From a virus, in IMG/VR virus record IMGVR_UViG_3300025141_008848, positions 62,001 through 126,000 of that record: a stretch of 64,000 nucleotides of DNA; one strand, written 5' to 3'. Shown here piece after piece: positions 1 through 8,395 of the stretch. Each line of letters opens with the position of its first letter. Within the stretch, counting starts at the first letter, position 1. Under the pieces are notes generated by a model. It was not told the origin of the DNA. It worked only from the letters and a program-made list of their open reading frames with translations, and did not search any database. The position numbers were made by a program, and so were the translations under genes.

Positions 1-2
1 AT

Positions 3-416
3 ACAAACACCCTAGTTGTGGTAAATCAACCCTGGGTGGAATTACCCGACAACCCATTTGGACAACCAAAAATTAAAGCAAAAGGAGGAGAATCTTTATG
101 GTTAAACTCTACTTTAGTTTTTAGGTTTGGGAACCAAAAAAATGCAGGAACTACAAATATTTCTGCTGTTAAAGATAAAAGAAAAGTAAAATTTGCCACT
201 AGGACAAAAATAACTATTATGAAAAATCACGTAAATGGTTTAGGTTATGAGGATGGTAAAATTTTAATAACCCCACACGGTTTTGTTTCAGGCAGAGAAC
301 CGGTAGAAGAGAAAAAATCAATTGAAAAATATAAACAAGAATACGCTACATTTTGGAGTGACCAACTAGGTTCCGGTGGTGAATTCGACTTAAAAATAGA
401 AAAAGAAAATGACTAA
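3..416 (+). CDS. RecA/UvsX-like recombinase, C-terminal part (5' end outside window)
   Basis: Probable strand-exchange recombinase that coats single-stranded DNA in phage recombination and replication. The frame is open to the left edge, so the GTG at 18 is an internal codon and the N-terminal ATPase core is missing. What remains starts with a hydrophobic strand ending in Asn-Gln (LVVVNQ), as in the RecA strand that senses ATP. A GG-containing loop and a strand with S-x7-FG follow, then the basic segment KDKRKVKFATRTKI, matching the late core of RecA/UvsX, where a 'KNR' segment follows the DNA-binding loop. The acidic C-terminus (EKEND) is also RecA-like. It overlaps the next gene by 8 nt and lies near a helicase and exonuclease, as expected. 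A distant RecA-fold ATPase is the alternative. Confidence 0.7.
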   Translation, partial: TNTLVVVNQPWVELPDNPFGQPKIKAKGGESLWLNSTLVFRFGNQKNAGTTNISAVKDKRKVKFATRTKITIMKNHVNGLGYEDGKILITPHGFVSGREPVEEKKSIEKYKQEYATFWSDQLGSGGEFDLKIEKEND

Positions 417-843
417 ATTAAAAACAGGAGATAAAGTAAAAGTACACTATATAGGCACTTTAAAGGATGGTACTACATTTGATAATTCTAGAGACCATGG
501 AGATGGGTTAGAATTTATTATTGATGACGGAAAATTACTTAAAGGTTTTAATGATACAGTAAAAGAATTAAATGTTGGTGAAAAAAATACTGTAGCATTA
601 AAAGCAAAAGAAGCTTATGGTGAATACATTCCAGAAGCTATCATTACTGTAAAAAAGACAGAACTCCCACCAGATTTAAAGTATGATATAGATGGGTTTA
701 TTCACGGACAGGACGACCAAGGAAGACCAGTCCAAGGACAGGTAGTGAAAATCAATGAAGAGGACATTAATTTAAATATGAATCACCCACTAGCTGGTGA
801 AGATTTAAATTTTGAAATTGAGTTGTTAGAAGTAGTAAAGTAA
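409..843 (+). CDS. SlyD-like FKBP-type peptidyl-prolyl cis-trans isomerase
   Basis: Probable proline isomerase and folding helper, cytoplasmic. At 144 residues it has the SlyD layout: an N-terminal FKBP half (GDKVKVHYIGTLKDGTTFD), a flap-like region with G-(H/D)-G, then AYGEY, an inserted chaperone domain at about residues 70-120, and the closing FKBP strand NHPLAGEDLNFEIELLEV, which is nearly diagnostic. It lacks SlyD's His-rich metal-binding tail. The start ATG lies inside the end of the recombinase gene (8-nt overlap), so translation is probably coupled. An FKBP in a phage is likely host-derived. It may help fold the large proline-rich, Cys-rich tail proteins encoded downstream (inference). 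Confidence 0.9.
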   Translation: MTKLKTGDKVKVHYIGTLKDGTTFDNSRDHGDGLEFIIDDGKLLKGFNDTVKELNVGEKNTVALKAKEAYGEYIPEAIITVKKTELPPDLKYDIDGFIHGQDDQGRPVQGQVVKINEEDINLNMNHPLAGEDLNFEIELLEVVK

Positions 844-873
844 AAAAATTGTTTAACCTTTTAAAAATGTGTT

Positions 874-1881
874 TTGACAAGAACATTATTAGTTGACGGA
901 AATTCCTTATTAAGTACTGGTTTTCATGGCATAAAAAATATGTATAATGGTACAGACCATATAGGTGGTTTGTACCATTTTTTAAATACCATTAGAAAAC
1001 ATATTGATGGTTATCTTATAACTAAGGTTGTGGTGCTATGGGATGGAGAAGAAAATTCTTCTTCACGACTTAGTTTATACCCTGACTATAAGTTAAATAG
1101 AAGACTAAGAAAGAAATCTACAGATGACATACAGTCCTATAACAAACAAAAATTACGGATACAAGAGTACCTAGAAGAACTTTACGCGAGACAGGCAACA
1201 TTTGATAAGTGTGAAGCTGACGATGGGATAGGGTACTACTGTGAAAAATCCAACGACAATAATATTATTATACTTACGTCCGATAGAGACCTATTACAAT
1301 TAATATCCCCTAAAGTATCCTTACATATAATATCTTTAAATAAACTCTTTAAAGAGGGAGACAAGGTTCCACTAAACGGGGTAAATATTCCATCAAGTAA
1401 TGTAAGACTAGTTAAAACTATTTGTGGGGACACTTCCGATAATATATATGGGATAAAAATGGTTGGTGTAAAATCACTAATAAAAATAAAACCAGAAATA
1501 CTACAAGAAAAAGTAACACTAAAAGAGGTTATAGAGACGATTAGCTCAAAAGACAAACTTAGTCAAAAAGAAAAAAATATATTAGAAGGTAAAACTAAAA
1601 ATAAAGAACAAAAACTTAATATATTAGATATTAACTATAATATTATAGGAGTGGGAAAACAATTCCTCACTCAAGAAGCAATAAATGGGATAAAAGAATT
1701 AGCCAAAGATGCGATAGACCCAGAAGGTAGACACTGGAAAAATGCTTTAGGCTTGATGATGTCAGATGGAATTCTTAATATTTTACCTAAGAAAGATGAT
1801 TCTTGGGTAGACTTTATAAGACCATTTTTAAGATTAACTAGAATAGAAAAAGATTTTTATAAAAATGAAAAAAATAATTAA
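874..1881 (+). CDS. 5'-3' exonuclease / flap endonuclease (T4 RNase H-like)
   Basis: Likely removes RNA primers and 5' flaps during lagging-strand synthesis. The N-terminus LLVDGNSLL has the first metal-binding Asp of the PIN/FEN fold. A second acidic patch follows (CEADDGIGYYC, about residue 113), then LTSDRDLLQLI (about residue 135) and the helix-hairpin region TICGDTSDNIYGIKMVGVKS (about residues 185-205). These are the classic FEN motifs ExDD, TxDxD and GDxxDNI-GV-G. The length of 335 is close to T4 RNase H (305). No in-frame ATG precedes the conserved Asp, so TTG at 874 is the likely start. The gene ends one base before a second possible start of the next gene. Confidence 0.88.
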   Translation: MTRTLLVDGNSLLSTGFHGIKNMYNGTDHIGGLYHFLNTIRKHIDGYLITKVVVLWDGEENSSSRLSLYPDYKLNRRLRKKSTDDIQSYNKQKLRIQEYLEELYARQATFDKCEADDGIGYYCEKSNDNNIIILTSDRDLLQLISPKVSLHIISLNKLFKEGDKVPLNGVNIPSSNVRLVKTICGDTSDNIYGIKMVGVKSLIKIKPEILQEKVTLKEVIETISSKDKLSQKEKNILEGKTKNKEQKLNILDINYNIIGVGKQFLTQEAINGIKELAKDAIDPEGRHWKNALGLMMSDGILNILPKKDDSWVDFIRPFLRLTRIEKDFYKNEKNN

Positions 1882-2326
1882 AATGAGACAAACAATAGAT
1901 AACGCACAAAAGTGTGAAGTGGTATTAAAATTAGAAAATAATATAGTATGCCAAAGATTCTTTTCAGTAAGGAATTTTAACAATAGAGCATGCAATTCAT
2001 TAGATTTACATTGGACAGTTAGTAACATTATTGATGATATAGTTAGTATGTTAAAACTTAAAACTTTATTTATTATGGAGTCACACCATAAAGTTACTGC
2101 GATGGATGAGGCACAAAATGATGAATATTTTACGCTAACAATTAAAAAAGGAAATAAGATAATTTACGATACAATTACACCTGCCAATGTCTACCCCCCG
2201 AAAGTGAGGTATACAGTGGACATCAGACCCCAAATCTCTTCTATTATAAGAGAATTAACAAAAACGTTATCACAGAAAAAAGTTGTGACACACTACCAAG
2301 ATTATGAATTAAACACTAACTATTAA
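1865..2326 (+). CDS. Conserved hypothetical protein between exonuclease and helicase genes
   Basis: I do not recognise this 153-residue protein. It has no signal peptide, membrane segment or obvious catalytic motif; it looks like a mixed alpha/beta soluble protein with strands such as EYFTLTIKKGNKIIYDTI. ATG at 1865 overlaps the exonuclease by 17 nt; ATG at 1883, one base after that gene's stop, starts with MRQTIDNAQK and is an equally good choice. Its place between replication genes suggests an accessory replication role, for example a small recombination mediator or helicase loader, but nothing in the sequence proves it. Confidence 0.6.
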   Translation: MKKIIKMRQTIDNAQKCEVVLKLENNIVCQRFFSVRNFNNRACNSLDLHWTVSNIIDDIVSMLKLKTLFIMESHHKVTAMDEAQNDEYFTLTIKKGNKIIYDTITPANVYPPKVRYTVDIRPQISSIIRELTKTLSQKKVVTHYQDYELNTNY

Positions 2327-2328
2327 GG

Positions 2329-2335
2329 TATTTAT
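2329..2335 (+). promoter_or_regulatory. TATTTAT element upstream of the helicase gene
   Basis: TATTTATATTAA lies in the 26-bp gap before the helicase ATG (2353), 17 nt from it. It is preceded by GG like the copy before gp25. Confidence 0.4.
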
Positions 2336-2352
2336 ATTAAACAAATTTATAT

Positions 2353-3732
2353 ATGAGTGAAAATAAAAATTTCGGGTACCTAGGTCACTCGTTTCAGCTA
2401 AAACTAATTAATTTACTAATTACAGACCGTACATTCTTCCAATCAATAATTGATGCTATCTTAGCAAAATATTTCGATAATCAGTACTTTAAATTAATTA
2501 TGCAATTAATTAAAGAATATTACGAAAAATATCAGACTTCACCTTCATTTGATGCTTTAGACCAGCTAAGTAGAATTGAAATTACTTCCGAAATGGCAAG
2601 AAAAAATATAGTAGATGTGTTGAAAGAAGTTAAAGAAGCTTCTTTTGAAGACCACCTTTTTATTAAGGAAAAATCTATTAAATTCTGTAAACAAATGGAA
2701 CTAAAAAAAGCTATTCGTAAGGTAGAAGGTATAATGGAAAAAGGTGATTTTGAGAACTATGATAAATGTGAGGAGTATATTAGAGATGCGATTAAAATAG
2801 GTGACGGAGATGTGGGGAGTTTTGAGATATTTACAGAATTAGAGAAATTACTTGAAGAAGATTATAGACACCCAGTACCAACAGGAGTAGACGGACTAGA
2901 TAATATATTAAATGGAGGTCTCGCAAAAGGTGAGATAGGTGTTATATTAGCCCCAACAGGGGTTGGTAAAACAACACTGTTAACAAGATTTGCTAATACC
3001 GCTTTTAATATGGGGTATAATGTACTACAAATATTTTTTGAGGATAACCCTAAAATTATACAAAGAAAACATTTCACATGTTGGACAGGCATAGTTAATG
3101 ATGAGTTAAGTAAACATAAAGAAACAGTTTTAGAAAAAGCAGATGAGATGAAAAAATCTGGAGGAAGACTAATCTTAAAAAAATTACCATCGGACGAAAT
3201 GACTATGTTACAGATTAAAAACCAAGTAAGAAAGATTATTTCAGAAGGCACAAAAATTGATATGGTTTTAATAGATTATATAGATTGTATAATACCAGAC
3301 AGGTCTTTTAATGATGAATGGAAAGGTGAAGGTTCTGTTATGAGAAAATTTGAAGGTATGTGTCATGAATTAGATATAGTTGGGTGGACAGCAACCCAGG
3401 GAAATAGGTCATCTATAAGTTCTGAAGTTGTAACCACCGATATGATGGGTGGGTCAATTAAAAAAGCACAGGTTGGTCACGTTATTATATCTGTAGCTAA
3501 AACTTTACAACAAAAAGAATTGGGGTTAGCCACAATCGCTATTGTTAAATCTAGATTAGGGAAAGACGGTATCATATTTGAAAATTGTAAATTTGATAAT
3601 GGTACATTAGAAATTAACACTGATTCGACTTCTACATTCCTAGGTTTTGAGGAAGACAAAATACAAAGAAACAGAGAAAGAGTTACACAAGCACTCGAAA
3701 GAAGACAACAAATAATAAATAAAAATAATTAA
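2353..3732 (+). CDS. Replicative DNA helicase, DnaB/T4 gp41 type
   Basis: Hexameric 5'-3' helicase that unwinds the replication fork and works with the primase encoded at 43747. The N-terminal half (about residues 1-150) is the helical DnaB-N-like region. The RecA-type core starts with GVDGLDNILNGGL and continues with Walker A APTGVGKTT (about residue 200), an acidic catalytic segment FFEDNP, Walker B MVLIDYID (about residue 308), and an ATQGNR segment corresponding to DnaB motif H4. The length of 459 fits the family (T4 gp41 475). It is preceded by TATTTAT at 2329, 17 nt before the ATG. Confidence 0.93.
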   Translation: MSENKNFGYLGHSFQLKLINLLITDRTFFQSIIDAILAKYFDNQYFKLIMQLIKEYYEKYQTSPSFDALDQLSRIEITSEMARKNIVDVLKEVKEASFEDHLFIKEKSIKFCKQMELKKAIRKVEGIMEKGDFENYDKCEEYIRDAIKIGDGDVGSFEIFTELEKLLEEDYRHPVPTGVDGLDNILNGGLAKGEIGVILAPTGVGKTTLLTRFANTAFNMGYNVLQIFFEDNPKIIQRKHFTCWTGIVNDELSKHKETVLEKADEMKKSGGRLILKKLPSDEMTMLQIKNQVRKIISEGTKIDMVLIDYIDCIIPDRSFNDEWKGEGSVMRKFEGMCHELDIVGWTATQGNRSSISSEVVTTDMMGGSIKKAQVGHVIISVAKTLQQKELGLATIAIVKSRLGKDGIIFENCKFDNGTLEINTDSTSTFLGFEEDKIQRNRERVTQALERRQQIINKNN

Positions 3733-3745
3733 TAAAGATTAAAAT

Positions 3746-5656
3746 ATGGAAGTATCAAATAGAATCCTTTCGGACATTACTGTGTATATGAAGTACGCTA
3801 AGTATATACCGGAATTAAATAGAAGAGAGACATGGGACGAATTAGTGACACGTAATAAAAATATGCATATTAAAAAATATCCACAACTAAAGGAGGAAAT
3901 AGAAGAAAAATATGAATTTGTATACGACAAAAAGGTGTTACCATCTATGAGGTCCATGCAATTTGGAGGTAAACCGATTGAGATATCACCAAACCGAATT
4001 TATAATTGTGCGTACCTACCAATCGAACATGTGGATTCATTTTCCGAAACAATGTTTTTATTATTAGGAGGAACAGGTGTTGGGTACTCAGTACAAAAAC
4101 ATCACGTAGAAAAATTACCAGTAATACAAAAACCATACCCAAAAAGAAAGAAAAGATTTCTTATTGGAGATTCAATAGAAGGATGGGCAGATTCCATAAA
4201 AGTTTTAATGAAATCATATATGAATGGTGGTGGGTCAAGTATTGAATTTGATTTTTCAGATATTAGAGCAAAAGGTGCAAGACTTGTAACCTCTGGTGGA
4301 AAAGCTCCCGGACCACAACCATTAAAAGAATGTTTAGTAAAAATTAAAGGTATATTAGATGAAAAAGAAAACGGGGACCAATTAACGACACTAGAAGTTC
4401 ATGATATTGTTTGTTATATCGCAGACGCGGTACTAGCGGGAGGAATTAGAAGAGCAGCACTTATTAGTTTATTTTCAGCGGATGATGAACAAATGATTTC
4501 ATGTAAAACAGGAAATTGGTGGGAACTAAACTCCCAAAGAGGTAGAGCAAACAACTCAGCATGTTTAATGAGACATAAAATAACAAAAGAGTTCTTTATG
4601 GATTTATGGAAAAGAGTTGAATTATCAGGAGCAGGAGAACCAGGAATATATCTTAATAACGATAAAGATTGGGGGACTAATCCATGTTGTGAGATTGCTT
4701 TAAGACCAAACCAATTCTGTAATCTTTGTGAAGTTAATGTGAGTAATATTGAATCACAAGAAGACCTAAATACAAGAGTAAAAGTAGCAGCATTTATAGG
4801 GACACTACAAGCAGGATACACTAATTTCCATTATTTAAGAGAAATATGGCAAGAGACAACCGAGAAAGACGCTCTTATAGGGGTATCAATGACTGGTATT
4901 GGTTCTGGTAAAGTATTAGAATATGACATGTCAAAATCCGCAAGTTTAGTTAAGAGAGAAAACACCAGAGTATCTAAATTAATAGGGATAAATCAATCAG
5001 CAAGATGCACAACAGTTAAACCAGCCGGAACAACTTCTTTAACATTAGGTACTTCATCTGGTATTCATGCATGGCATAATGATTATTATATCCGAAGAAT
5101 TAGAGTTGGTAAAAACGAATCAATATATCACTATCTATTACATAACCATCCATCATTAGTGGAAGATGAATACTTTAGACCACACGATACAGCGGTAATT
5201 GAAATACCACAAAAGGCTCCTGAAGGGTCAATAATGAGAACTGAATCTCCATTCCAACTACTAGAAAGAGTTAAAAAAGTAGCACAAGAATGGGTAAAAT
5301 CTGGGCATAGGAAAGGTTCAAACACTCATAATGTATCAGCTACAATTTCATTAAGAGACCATGAATGGGATTCTGCAGGTGAATGGATGTGGGAAAATAG
5401 AAAATATTATAACGGACTTTCAGTTCTTCCCTATAATGGAGGGACGTATACCCAAGCACCGTTTGAGGACATCACAGAAGAAAAATATAATGAAATGTTA
5501 GAAACTCTTAAAGATGTAGACCTATCCCAAGTAATAGAGATAGACGATAATACAAATTTATCTGGGGAGTTAGCTTGCGCGGGGGGAACCTGTGAAATAG
5601 ATGTAGATTTAAAAAGTATTGAGAAAAAAAAAGTAGAAGAACTTAATGAAGCATAA
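3746..5656 (+). CDS. nrdJ: Adenosylcobalamin-dependent (class II) ribonucleotide reductase, RTPR/NrdJ-like
   Basis: Reduces ribonucleotides to deoxyribonucleotides using coenzyme B12, so it needs neither oxygen nor a second subunit. Visible signatures are the N-terminal reducible Cys in YNCAYLP (about residue 90), the substrate loop LLGGTGVGYSVQ, and NPCCEI (about residue 312), where the radical-forming Cys sits. FCNLCEVNVSN follows with a second Cys, then KPAGTTSLTLGTSSGIH, typical of the C-terminal barrel. The tail CAGGTC is a C-x4-C pair like the redox-relay cysteines of Lactobacillus RTPR. At 636 residues it is about 100 shorter than that enzyme. Marine phages often carry class II enzymes. 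The glutaredoxin-like protein at 53762 might serve as reductant (inference). Confidence 0.92.
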   Translation: MEVSNRILSDITVYMKYAKYIPELNRRETWDELVTRNKNMHIKKYPQLKEEIEEKYEFVYDKKVLPSMRSMQFGGKPIEISPNRIYNCAYLPIEHVDSFSETMFLLLGGTGVGYSVQKHHVEKLPVIQKPYPKRKKRFLIGDSIEGWADSIKVLMKSYMNGGGSSIEFDFSDIRAKGARLVTSGGKAPGPQPLKECLVKIKGILDEKENGDQLTTLEVHDIVCYIADAVLAGGIRRAALISLFSADDEQMISCKTGNWWELNSQRGRANNSACLMRHKITKEFFMDLWKRVELSGAGEPGIYLNNDKDWGTNPCCEIALRPNQFCNLCEVNVSNIESQEDLNTRVKVAAFIGTLQAGYTNFHYLREIWQETTEKDALIGVSMTGIGSGKVLEYDMSKSASLVKRENTRVSKLIGINQSARCTTVKPAGTTSLTLGTSSGIHAWHNDYYIRRIRVGKNESIYHYLLHNHPSLVEDEYFRPHDTAVIEIPQKAPEGSIMRTESPFQLLERVKKVAQEWVKSGHRKGSNTHNVSATISLRDHEWDSAGEWMWENRKYYNGLSVLPYNGGTYTQAPFEDITEEKYNEMLETLKDVDLSQVIEIDDNTNLSGELACAGGTCEIDVDLKSIEKKKVEELNEA

Positions 5657-5831
5657 ATTTAGTAAAGAAATTTTATACCACTTTAATTGTGGTAAATGTA
5701 ATAAATGGTGGTCAATTGCTGACCACCATTTATTATCTAATAATGTACCAAAAAGCAAAGAAAAGGTACCTAATTTAATTATATGTCCCCATTGTGGACA
5801 CAAAGAAGAAGTAACAGATGAGAAGAAGTGA
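5646..5831 (+). CDS. Small zinc-ribbon protein
   Basis: This 61-residue protein has two CxxC knuckles, CGKC (about residue 15) and CPHC (about residue 48), separated by about 30 residues. That is the spacing of a zinc ribbon that binds one Zn ion. The function is unknown; such proteins often bind nucleic acid or partner with transcription complexes. It overlaps the reductase by 11 nt, and its own end is overlapped by 14 nt by the next gene, so the three genes are probably translated as a unit. Its central part is encoded by a near-perfect 16-bp DNA palindrome (5699-5735). Confidence 0.7.
   Translation: MKHKFSKEILYHFNCGKCNKWWSIADHHLLSNNVPKSKEKVPNLIICPHCGHKEEVTDEKK
5698..5736 (+). repeat. Long perfect inverted repeat / RNA hairpin inside the zinc-ribbon gene
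   Basis: TAATAAATGGTGGTCA (5699-5714), loop ATTGC (5715-5719), and TGACCACCATTTATTA (5720-5735) form a 16-bp stem with no mismatch, plus a closing G-T pair at 5698/5736. A smaller hairpin lies just upstream: TACCAC (5676-5681), 7-nt loop, GTGGTA (5689-5694). Its arms share ACCAC/GTGGT with the large stem, so the two could in principle rearrange. No T-run follows, so this is not a simple intrinsic terminator. A regulatory, processing or DNA-binding role is inference. Confidence 0.75.
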
Positions 5832-6012
5832 CGATTGGATTACAGAATTACATTATAAAGAATTTATAAAACCAAAATTACAACCGAAAGACTTTTATTG
5901 GGAAAATGGAAATATGGTAATGACGAAATACTTTCATGAAAGAAGAGGTAGTTGTTGTGGTAACAACTGCAGACACTGTCCCTATCACCCCCAACATATA
6001 AAAAATAACTAG
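5818..6012 (+). CDS. DUF5522-like small cysteine-cluster protein
   Basis: 64 residues. The centre and end read (FYWENGNMVMTKYFHERRG)-SCCGNNCRHCPYHP. This resembles the DUF5522 family, in which a 'G..VFT..yH..RG.CCG..CRHCPY' signature covers most of the protein; such proteins are common in Bacteroidota. Four closely spaced cysteines suggest a metal site. The function is unknown. It closes the reductase operon and overlaps the zinc-ribbon gene. It was probably acquired from the host. Confidence 0.75.
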   Translation: MRRSDDWITELHYKEFIKPKLQPKDFYWENGNMVMTKYFHERRGSCCGNNCRHCPYHPQHIKNN

Positions 6013-6067
6013 TAATTAATATAATACAATCTTAAAATCAAAACCAACCATAAAGTAATATAGGAAG

Positions 6068-6074
6068 TATTTAT
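6068..6074 (+). promoter_or_regulatory. TATTTAT element upstream of the gp25 gene
   Basis: TATTTATTATAAAA begins 19 nt before the ATG of the first baseplate gene, inside the 74-bp gap that separates the replication and tail blocks. This is the most complete form of the recurring element and would be well placed to start transcription of the tail operon. Confidence 0.5.
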
Positions 6075-6086
6075 TATAAAAAAGAA

Positions 6087-6554
6087 ATGCCAACTCAAAG
6101 ATACGGTATAACATTCCCATTTGTAGATAGCTCTGAAGGTTTTTTTCTAGGCTTAAATACAGACATAGATAGTGAAGTAAGGTCTAACCTTGTTCATCTA
6201 GTTCTTACCCGTAAAGGTACAAGGTATTTTTTACCGGATTTTGGCACTAACTTACCCACCTATGTATTCGAACAAATGGATACGACTACTAAGCTATCTA
6301 TTGATAGAGAAATACGGGAGGCGGTAGATAAATATCTTCCTAGTCTAACAATTAATAATGTTGAGGTAAAAACATTAGAAGATTTACTAGCGGAAGAAAA
6401 ACTTAACGAACAAAATACTGATTTATCTATGGATGATGGAAATATGAGTTTTGTAGGGGAAGCCCAAAGAAACTATTCTATGAGAGTAAGAATTGATTAT
6501 ACCGCGGGTGACGGTGTATTGGAAAGTAAAGATTTTGTTATAATAGACTTATAA
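6087..6554 (+). CDS. Baseplate wedge protein gp25 (lysozyme-like GPW/gp25 family)
   Basis: gp25 sits at the inner ring of the contractile-tail baseplate and starts sheath assembly together with gp6. The protein has the family layout. A hydrophobic/aromatic N-terminus (PFVDSSEGFFLG) is followed by the long helix VRSNLVHLVLTRKGTRYFLPDFGTNL, with the conserved 'L..r.G.r.f.p.fG..L' core at about residues 35-60. Helix and strand segments such as TINNVEV close the protein. The length of 155 fits (T4 gp25 132). The next gene, gp6, starts 3 nt downstream, the order found in T4-like phages, P2 (W-J) and type VI secretion systems. Confidence 0.9.
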   Translation: MPTQRYGITFPFVDSSEGFFLGLNTDIDSEVRSNLVHLVLTRKGTRYFLPDFGTNLPTYVFEQMDTTTKLSIDREIREAVDKYLPSLTINNVEVKTLEDLLAEEKLNEQNTDLSMDDGNMSFVGEAQRNYSMRVRIDYTAGDGVLESKDFVIIDL

Positions 6555-6556
6555 TT

Positions 6557-8395
6557 ATGGCAGAAAAAAAAATAGCATACACAGAAAGAGATTTTTTAGG
6601 GGTTAGGAACGAACTTCTAAGGTTAACAAACACATATTATCCAGACCTAATTAAAAATGCTAACGACGCCTCCATATACTCCGTATTTTTAGACCTAAAT
6701 GCTGCAGTCGCAGACAACCTAAATTTTCAAATAGACAGAACCTTCCAAGAAACAGTCTTACAATATGCTCAAGAAAGAAGTTCTTTATATAATATAGCTA
6801 AAACTTACGGTTTAAAAATTCCAGGAAATAGGCCTTCGGTAACGGTTTGTGATTTATCTATCATAGTTCCAGTTTTAGGTGATAAAGAAGATTTTAAATA
6901 TTTGGGAACCATAAGGGCTGGAGGACAGTTTAGAGGTGGGGGACAAGTATTTGAATTAATAGAGGATTGTGATTTTTCATCTCAGTACAGTGCAGAAGGA
7001 ATACCAAATCAAACAAAAATACCAAATTATAATGCTAACGGGATTATACAGAATTATACAATTGTAAAAAAAGAAGTACTAATTAACGGAGTAACTAAAG
7101 TATTCAAAAAAGAAATTAATGACGCTGACAGTAACCCATTTTTTAAACTTTTTTTACCAGAAAAAAATGTTATAGGGGTAACCAGTGTAATACAAAAAGA
7201 CGGGTTAGGGTACCAAACAATACCTAGTACGACAGAATTTCTATCAACTACAGCAAATAAATGGCATGAAGTCGAAGCTTTAGCACAAAATGAAGTTTTT
7301 GTTGTAGACCCTTCTATGCCACCAGATACTCCAGGTATAAAAGTAGGTAAGTATGTTACTGTACCACAAAGATTTATTACTGAGTTTACACCAGAAGGAT
7401 TCTTCCACCTAACTTTTGGTAGTGGAAACCAAACTTCACAAGACTCACTAGATGGTTTTGCGTCAAAAGGTGTTAAATTAGATATGTCACAATTTTTGAA
7501 TAATATATCTTTAGGTAATGCTGTGAAAGGAAATAGCACTTTATTTGTACAATATAGAATTGGTGGTGGGAAATCATCCAATATTGGTGCTGGAGCAATA
7601 AACACAGTAGGTAATGTGGATTTTGTGGTAGCAGGACCTAGTCAACAGATAAACCAAACAGTAAAGAATAGTTTAGCTATAACAAATACTACATCAGCTA
7701 TAGGGGGTGCAAATCAAATGTCCCCAGATGAGATAAGAAATTATATAGCTTTTAATTTTACAGCACAGAATAGAGGTGTTACCATTAATGATTATGTTTC
7801 TAAGTTAAGAACAATGCCGGCTACATTTGGTGCACCTGCTAAAGTAGGGGTTACTGAAATAGAAAATAAAGTTAACCTAAATGTTTTATCTTATACACCC
7901 GACGGTAAATTAACATCATTAGTTAGTGAAACACTTAAGAACAATATAGCTAACTACCTATCTAATTATAGGATGTTAAATGATTATATAGTAGTTGGTC
8001 CAGCAAGAGTTATAGATGTGGCACTAAGTGTAGATTTAATTTTAGAAAAATCCGCTAATGAAGGTAGTATAGTTACTAACGTGATAACAAAAATTAGTGA
8101 GTATTTTGCAATAGATAGGTTAGAGCTAGGAGAAGACCTGACGTTAGGAACACTAAGGAGTTTTATAATGTCACAACCAGGTGTACTTAATATAACAGGG
8201 TTATATGTGTTTAATAAAGTTGGTGGAGAATACTCTCAATCCATCACTACACAACCATATATAAATGCTACCACCAAACAAATCGGGTTAATAGATGACA
8301 CTATTTATGCTCAACCTAATGAGATATTACAAATTCGTTTCCCAGACAAAGATATATCGGTAAGATTTAAAAAACCAAGTAAACCAGTATTTTAA
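6557..8395 (+). CDS. Baseplate wedge protein gp6 / baseplate J-like
   Basis: Forms the ring of the baseplate that dimerises around the hub and triggers sheath contraction. 612 residues (T4 gp6 660). The N-terminus has the typical gp6 pattern: YTERDFLGVRNELLRLTNTYYPDL, then VFLDLNAAVADNLNFQIDRTFQE (helices that embrace gp25). A second conserved part, ITNTTSAIGGANQMSPDEIRNYIAFNFTAQNRGVTINDY (about residues 375-415), matches the baseplate-J core 'a.GG.d.es.eeir...p......raVt..DY'. It starts 3 nt after gp25. Confidence 0.88.
   Translation: MAEKKIAYTERDFLGVRNELLRLTNTYYPDLIKNANDASIYSVFLDLNAAVADNLNFQIDRTFQETVLQYAQERSSLYNIAKTYGLKIPGNRPSVTVCDLSIIVPVLGDKEDFKYLGTIRAGGQFRGGGQVFELIEDCDFSSQYSAEGIPNQTKIPNYNANGIIQNYTIVKKEVLINGVTKVFKKEINDADSNPFFKLFLPEKNVIGVTSVIQKDGLGYQTIPSTTEFLSTTANKWHEVEALAQNEVFVVDPSMPPDTPGIKVGKYVTVPQRFITEFTPEGFFHLTFGSGNQTSQDSLDGFASKGVKLDMSQFLNNISLGNAVKGNSTLFVQYRIGGGKSSNIGAGAINTVGNVDFVVAGPSQQINQTVKNSLAITNTTSAIGGANQMSPDEIRNYIAFNFTAQNRGVTINDYVSKLRTMPATFGAPAKVGVTEIENKVNLNVLSYTPDGKLTSLVSETLKNNIANYLSNYRMLNDYIVVGPARVIDVALSVDLILEKSANEGSIVTNVITKISEYFAIDRLELGEDLTLGTLRSFIMSQPGVLNITGLYVFNKVGGEYSQSITTQPYINATTKQIGLIDDTIYAQPNEILQIRFPDKDISVRFKKPSKPVF

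Noticed and set aside
5698-5736. The 16-bp hairpin as an intrinsic terminator
   Set aside because: It is inside an open gene, and the downstream bases (TCTAATAATG) have no T-run.
7054-7605. A 183-codon minus-strand frame inside gp6
   Set aside because: Lies wholly within a well-supported baseplate gene and encodes no recognisable motif.
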